47,564 nt of DNA, from positions 1 through 47,564 of the forward strand of contig CABYIF010000007.1 of NCBI GenBank assembly GCA_902518985.1. Direction: 5' to 3'. Source of the stretch: an uncultured Alphaproteobacteria bacterium. Lineage in GTDB: Bacteria; Pseudomonadota; Alphaproteobacteria; HIMB59; GCA-002718135. Shown here in pieces: positions 43,833-47,564 of the stretch. Made by a program: the position numbers and the translations under genes. Position 1 is the first letter of the stretch. Every line of letters begins with the position of its first letter. The notes below the pieces were generated by a model, which saw nothing but the letters and a program-made list of their open reading frames with translations, made no database searches and was not told where the DNA came from.

Positions 43833-44658
43833 TATAACAGAGAAATCTCCTGCGAAAATAAATCTATTTTTAAAAATTATTAACAAAAGAGCAGATGGCT
43901 ATCATAATATTCGAACAGGTATTACCTTTTTGGATCTTCATGATGAAATTAATATTCAACCCCATAACAACTTTGAGGTAATTTATTCAGGAAAATTTTC
44001 ACCTAAAAACAATAAATTTTATAATTGTATAATAACAAGACTTTTTACTTTCTTAAAAATTAAACCTCCAAAAGTTCTTATTTCTATTAAAAAAAATTTT
44101 CCCTATCAAGCAGGATTAGGATCAGCCTCATCAAATGTAGCAACTGTAATTAAAATTCTTGAAAATTTAGAAATAATAGAAAGGAAAAATATTTTTGATT
44201 ATGTAAATCTAGGCTCAGATATCCCTTTATTTTTAAATCAAAAGGATTGTCTTGTAAGAGGTAAAGGTGACTTGATTTCCAACATCTCCTTTCCAAAATA
44301 TTATTTTCTTCTTATAAAACCGAACTATGCATGCTCAACTAAAAAAATGTATAAATCTCTAATTTCATCTGATTTTGATTATACTATAGAACAAGATTTA
44401 GAGGATATAAATGATCAAGATAATGGGAATGACTTTGAGAAGATCCTTAAAAAGTCAGAACCTGAATTTATAAATATCACTAATTTTTTAGAAAATTTAA
44501 AAGGTGTAATATTTACTAGACTTACAGGGAGTGGTTCATGCTTATTTAGTGTATTTGAAACAAAAGAGGATGCACATAAAGCAAAAATCAATTTTAGTAA
44601 AAAATTTCCATCTCTTTGGAATATTACTGCAGAAAATAATCTACTTAATATTTTTTAA
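43822..44658 (+). CDS. ispE: 4-diphosphocytidyl-2-C-methyl-D-erythritol kinase
   Basis: This 278-residue GHMP kinase belongs to the MEP isoprenoid pathway. The opening SPAKINLFLKIINKRADGYH carries the substrate Lys and motif 1. The ATP-binding GHMP loop is PYQAGLGSASSNVAT, and the C-terminal motif is RLTGSGSCLFSVF. It is coupled by overlap to the TPR gene upstream and, with ispH in this window, serves the same pathway. Confidence 0.95.
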   Translation: MLDNITEKSPAKINLFLKIINKRADGYHNIRTGITFLDLHDEINIQPHNNFEVIYSGKFSPKNNKFYNCIITRLFTFLKIKPPKVLISIKKNFPYQAGLGSASSNVATVIKILENLEIIERKNIFDYVNLGSDIPLFLNQKDCLVRGKGDLISNISFPKYYFLLIKPNYACSTKKMYKSLISSDFDYTIEQDLEDINDQDNGNDFEKILKKSEPEFINITNFLENLKGVIFTRLTGSGSCLFSVFETKEDAHKAKINFSKKFPSLWNITAENNLLNIF

Positions 44659-44773
44659 AATCAATTAAAAGTAATCAATTGACTCAATTATCAATTTATT
44701 TATTTTATTGTGTAAACATAAACTAGCTATGTATGATTAAAACACCTCATATTTTATTTTAAGAAAAAAAATT

Positions 44774-45199
44774 TTAGAAAAAATTTATATAATTTAATAT
44801 TATAATCAGAATTAATAAAATGAAGTTCATAACGAACAGAAATACTGAAAAAAGGTGAGTTACTTTAAATTTTTTCCCCGCATTAATATTACCTTCTAAT
44901 TCCTGGTCTCTATAATTATTTATCATGGGTGTAAGATAGTTTCTGTTAACAATGAAGGATAATCCGACAATAATCAAAATTATAGAATTATAAAAATTAT
45001 TGGACAAAAAAGTTAAAAGAAGACAAATTAAAGAAATTATAAATCCAAATAAAAACATTCTTGGAAAAATAGTTCTTAGAAATACACTACTACCCTTACT
45101 ACTCAATGATGCAAAAACTGATGGAGATACAACTACTGAAAAAAAAATCATTGATCCAGCTAAAAAAGCTATCAAAATATTATTAACGAAAATTATCAA
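44774..45199 (-). CDS. DUF4149-like membrane protein
   Basis: This 141-residue protein has four membrane helices. The first helix pair (LIAFLAGSMIFFSVVVSPSV), the RTIFPRMFLFGF segment and the loop with NRNYLTPMINNYRD fit the DUF4149/TMEM205-like family of unknown function. It lies 6 bases downstream of the DoxX gene, so the two are probably one operon. Confidence 0.75.
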   Translation of the reverse strand: MIIFVNNILIAFLAGSMIFFSVVVSPSVFASLSSKGSSVFLRTIFPRMFLFGFIISLICLLLTFLSNNFYNSIILIIVGLSFIVNRNYLTPMINNYRDQELEGNINAGKKFKVTHLFSVFLFVMNFILLILIIILNYINFF

Positions 45200-45205
45200 T
45201 TCTAA

Positions 45206-45583
45206 TTATTTATTTATACGTTGATCTAAACTATATTTTTTAGGACCATTTATTGCCAAAATAAAAAATCCACCAGCTAAAGCAACGTTTTTTAAAAAGT
45301 TTGTTAATGTCATTGGATCAGAAAAATCTCGAAGAAAAATAATTGCAGTTGCTAAACAAAATAATCCAAGTGCAATAGATGATAGTTTAACTTGGTAACC
45401 AATTATTAAAAAGATAGGTGCTACAAGTTCTAATAAAATTGCAGGGTAAATAAAAAATCCTGGCAATCCATACATTTCCATCCATCCAATTGTTCCTTCA
45501 ATATTAGTCATTTTTGAGTAACTGTTAAACAAGAATACAAGAGCTAAAAACAGTCTAGACACTAAATCTAATATATTTGCCAT
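45206..45583 (-). CDS. DoxX-family membrane protein
   Basis: This 125-residue protein has four membrane helices. The opening RLFLALVFLFNSYSKM, the central YPAILLELVAPIFLIIGY and LKNVALAGGFFILAINGP are typical of the DoxX/DoxD-like family. Roles are poorly defined and include redox balance and quinone-linked functions. It precedes the DUF4149 gene. Confidence 0.85.
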   Translation of the reverse strand: MANILDLVSRLFLALVFLFNSYSKMTNIEGTIGWMEMYGLPGFFIYPAILLELVAPIFLIIGYQVKLSSIALGLFCLATAIIFLRDFSDPMTLTNFLKNVALAGGFFILAINGPKKYSLDQRINK

Positions 45584-45630
45584 GTTATTTAATTAGTTTA
45601 AAAAAATAACCTTTCAATCAGAATAAAAAA

Positions 45631-45649
45631 AAGCCCTTAAAAAGGGCTT
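45631..45649 (-). terminator. intrinsic terminator of TPR gene
   Basis: A perfect 8-bp stem AAGCCCTT / AAGGGCTT with a 3-base loop is followed on the minus strand by a T-run of eight. It lies 27 bases after the stop of the TPR gene at 45676-46137. Confidence 0.9.
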
Positions 45650-45675
45650 ATTAAGTAAATTTAAACTAATTCTAA

Positions 45676-46137
45676 TTATGAATTTGCAATTGCTTTTTTA
45701 AGTTTTTTGTATTCATCAGAGCTTGTACCAGCAATAGTTTCAAGTTTTGCTAACATTTCCTCTGCCATAGATTTTTCACCCATCTTTAAATACAATTCAC
45801 CTAAATATTCATGTGCACCGGCATGTTTTGGATCTGCTTCTAAAGCAATTCTATATGAGTCAAATGCTTCATCAAAATTTGGGTTGTCAATATTTCTATA
45901 ACTAAACCCAAGTAGATTGTATACGTCTGCTTTCATTTCACCAAGATCATTTCTTTTTGAAATTTTCTTAAGAAGTTTTAATGATTTATCAAACTTTTCT
46001 GCATAAACCAAATCATACGCTTTATCGTATAAATTCTTAATTTGATCTGAAGCTGATGCACTTGTGTCAGAAGATTCAGTGCTAGCTGCAAACACGCTTG
46101 TACTAAATAGTAATGTAAATAATAATGTTCTAATCAT
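45676..46137 (-). CDS. small exported tetratricopeptide-repeat protein
   Basis: This 153-residue protein has a signal peptide (MIRTLLFTLLFSTSVFAAS). About two to three TPR units follow (ADVYNLLGFSYRNIDNPNF, AGAHEYLGELYLKMGEKS), the second with canonical spacing. It is likely a periplasmic scaffold; no partner is evident. A hairpin occupies the 5' leader right up to the ATG, and a strong terminator ends the gene, so it is monocistronic. Confidence 0.85.
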   Translation of the reverse strand: MIRTLLFTLLFSTSVFAASTESSDTSASASDQIKNLYDKAYDLVYAEKFDKSLKLLKKISKRNDLGEMKADVYNLLGFSYRNIDNPNFDEAFDSYRIALEADPKHAGAHEYLGELYLKMGEKSMAEEMLAKLETIAGTSSDEYKKLKKAIANS

Positions 46138-46170
46138 GAAAATTGAGATATGTTAGAACCTCAAATTTTC
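46138..46170 (-). promoter_or_regulatory. 5'-leader hairpin adjoining TPR start codon
   Basis: GAAAATTGAG pairs with CTCAAATTTTC (one bulged A) around a 12-base loop, ending at the base before the ATG. A GAGG element is partly inside the stem, so the hairpin could limit ribosome access. Confidence 0.35.
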
Positions 46171-46235
46171 AATATTGTTAAACAAAGAATTTTCGAAAAA
46201 CTATAAAAAAATCATGAAAAACGGTATATTTTATA

Positions 46236-46694
46236 TCAATGGCATGAAATATTATATTTTTTTAACCTAAAATAGTTGTATGGCCATGGAGTTAAAAATC
46301 CAGCAATAAGCATTATTGGCACAATCCACCAAAATAATTTAGCCTCACCAATTATTATCCAATCAACAGTATTCATTGCTATCTCCATGGAAATCATTGA
46401 AATAAAACTCATTGTCATTGCAGTTTGAAAGGCCTTTTTTATAATCATTTGTTTTGAAAGAATAATTGTTTCTAATATTATACTTGTAATCAATCCGTTA
46501 ATAATTGCTAACACCATTATAGATAGTGTTGGCCAAGGAATTTGATTTAGTTGAAAATATAGTATAGTTCCAAAATCACCAATTGAACATCCTAGTAAAC
46601 ACCAGAGAGTATTTTTTGCACTTCTTTTCCATGTGTGCTTACATTTCCAGTGAAATCTTATTTTTGGTTCATTTAATGTTGTATATTTAGACAT
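46236..46694 (-). CDS. DUF4396-like membrane protein
   Basis: This 152-residue membrane protein has four hydrophobic segments. The paired motifs LWCLLGCSIGDFGTIL and ETIILSKQMIIKKAFQTAM, followed by MEIAMNTVDW and a C-terminal FLTPWPYNYFRL, match the DUF4396 pattern. Several conserved Cys/His residues (WKCKHTW, GCS, final SCH) suggest metal handling, but no function is established. It stands alone, with about 100 bases on the 3' side and 200 bases upstream. Confidence 0.72.
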   Translation of the reverse strand: MSKYTTLNEPKIRFHWKCKHTWKRSAKNTLWCLLGCSIGDFGTILYFQLNQIPWPTLSIMVLAIINGLITSIILETIILSKQMIIKKAFQTAMTMSFISMISMEIAMNTVDWIIIGEAKLFWWIVPIMLIAGFLTPWPYNYFRLKKYNISCH

Positions 46695-46896
46695 CAGATT
46701 TCAATATAAATTATTTACTTAAAAAACATACTATTTTTAACATCTTTCATTTAGGTATATTATAAGAAATGTAAATATTCTTATTAATTATTCATTAACA
46801 TTATCTTTCAATAAATTTTGAATTTTTGCTAAAATTATATGAGTGCCTATTTTATAGACTACAACATTTATTAATTATATAAGTAACAAAAAAACT

Positions 46897-47564
46897 ATGT
46901 CTTTAGATCAACATATAAATATATTCTTTAAAGACATATATATTGATAAAAAAATTAATTTTTTTGAATTATGGAAATCAGTATTTAGTAAATTATACCC
47001 TACAAAAAACTTAGATTTCAATAATATTTTTACTGCTATTAGAATTAATAAAAGTTTTTATCTTTGTAAGTATTTTATTTCTACTAATGATCTTGATGGA
47101 GATGTTCTTGAATGTGGGGTCTTAAGAGGTTTTTCAGCGTACCTAATGCGATCGCTTGAAGATAAAATGTTATTAAATAAAATAAATAATTATTATTTAC
47201 TTGATAGTTTTGAGGGATTAAGTGAAATCAATAAAGAAGATATTCCAAAAGACAAAAATTTGAAAATACACAAAAAAGGTGAATTAAGAGAGAGTATTGA
47301 AACTGTAGAGAATATATTTAAAGAATTTAATAATGTATATCTAGTTAAAGGTTGGATACCTGAAGTATTTGAAAGTCTTGATAAAAAAAATAATTATAAA
47401 TTTGTTCATCTAGATGTTGATTTATATAAACCAACACTTGAAAGCTTAGAATATATATATGACAAAGTTGTAAAAGGAGGTGTTATAATTACAGATGATT
47501 TTCAAAGCCCATTATTTCCAGGTAATCAAAAAGCATGGGTAGAATTTTTTAAAAGCAGGGATAT
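46897..47564 (+). CDS. TylF-like (macrocin O-methyltransferase-type) methyltransferase, 3'-truncated by window edge
   Basis: This is the first 222 residues of a gene that runs off the right edge. AdoMet-dependent methyltransferase motif I is DVLECGVLRGFSAYLM. YYLLDSFEGLSE follows, then the metal-binding region KFVHLDVDLYKPTLESLEYI and VVKGGVIITDDFQ. This is the TylF/NovP pattern, in which a divalent metal and acidic residues position a sugar hydroxyl. Family members methylate sugars of antibiotics or surface glycans. The start ATG is preceded by no strong ribosome-binding site. Confidence 0.85.
   Translation, partial: MSLDQHINIFFKDIYIDKKINFFELWKSVFSKLYPTKNLDFNNIFTAIRINKSFYLCKYFISTNDLDGDVLECGVLRGFSAYLMRSLEDKMLLNKINNYYLLDSFEGLSEINKEDIPKDKNLKIHKKGELRESIETVENIFKEFNNVYLVKGWIPEVFESLDKKNNYKFVHLDVDLYKPTLESLEYIYDKVVKGGVIITDDFQSPLFPGNQKAWVEFFKSRD

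Noticed and set aside
44659-44773. Possible terminator between ispE and the DUF4149 gene
   Set aside because: Only AT-rich sequence without a stable stem.
1-47564. CRISPR array, insertion sequence, prophage, tRNA or rRNA gene
   Set aside because: No regularly spaced repeats, transposase or integrase motifs, or cloverleaf/TTCGA-type signatures were found. Large gene-free stretches are absent.

Overview
The window is strongly AT-rich and densely coded, with many overlapping or abutting genes. It looks like a chromosome segment of a small-genome marine alphaproteobacterium of the SAR11/HIMB59 (AEGEAN-169) kind. Support comes from a CcrM-type adenine methyltransferase, duplicated b and b' subunits in the ATP synthase F0 operon, the ispH-thrB-rnhA cluster, the mutY/DUF721/dsbA/smc block, and a rhizobial-type (RhaI/RhaD) rhamnose pathway. 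The organism assignment is inference. No tRNA, rRNA, CRISPR array, transposase or integrase was seen.

Bases 1-11359 form a sugar/polyol region. The plus strand carries the end of one ABC importer (two permeases, the first cut by the window edge), a SorC-type regulator and an SDR dehydrogenase. A six-gene minus-strand operon follows in the reverse direction: solute-binding protein, two permeases, a tiny membrane protein, a Zn-type polyol dehydrogenase and a mannitol/fructuronate-type dehydrogenase. No ATPase is encoded with it. Diverging from it are a second, paralogous SDR and a GMC flavoprotein.

Bases 11352-21781 form an L-rhamnose utilisation locus. Kinase and aldolase-dehydrogenase are on the minus strand. 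Divergently on the plus strand are the binding protein, ATPase, two permeases, an Anabaena-sensory-rhodopsin-transducer (ASRT)-like protein, rhamnose isomerase and an SDR. The ASRT-like gene sits where a rhamnose mutarotase (rhaU) is expected. The divergent promoter region contains two inverted repeats.

Bases 21787-32364 are housekeeping: YceI, RNase HI, homoserine kinase, IspH, a lipoprotein, the F0 ATP synthase operon, a short SMC, a DsbA-like protein, a DUF721 protein and MutY.

Bases 32602-37584 are accessory. They hold a stand-alone inverse-autotransporter beta-barrel, a cysteine-rich secreted protein, and a MORN-repeat gene with no ATG/GTG/TTG start. A possible GNAT protein comes next. 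Then comes a leader-like element (TTGACA box, rrn-type boxA, six-codon ORF, strong terminator) in front of a MATE exporter, and finally a truncated secreted beta-propeller fragment.

Bases 37556-46694 return to core genes: CcrM, RNase HII, MoaB, lytic transglycosylase, a cysteine-free family-4-like uracil-DNA glycosylase, a TPR protein, IspE, and DUF4149, DoxX, TPR and DUF4396 proteins. The window ends inside a TylF-like methyltransferase gene.
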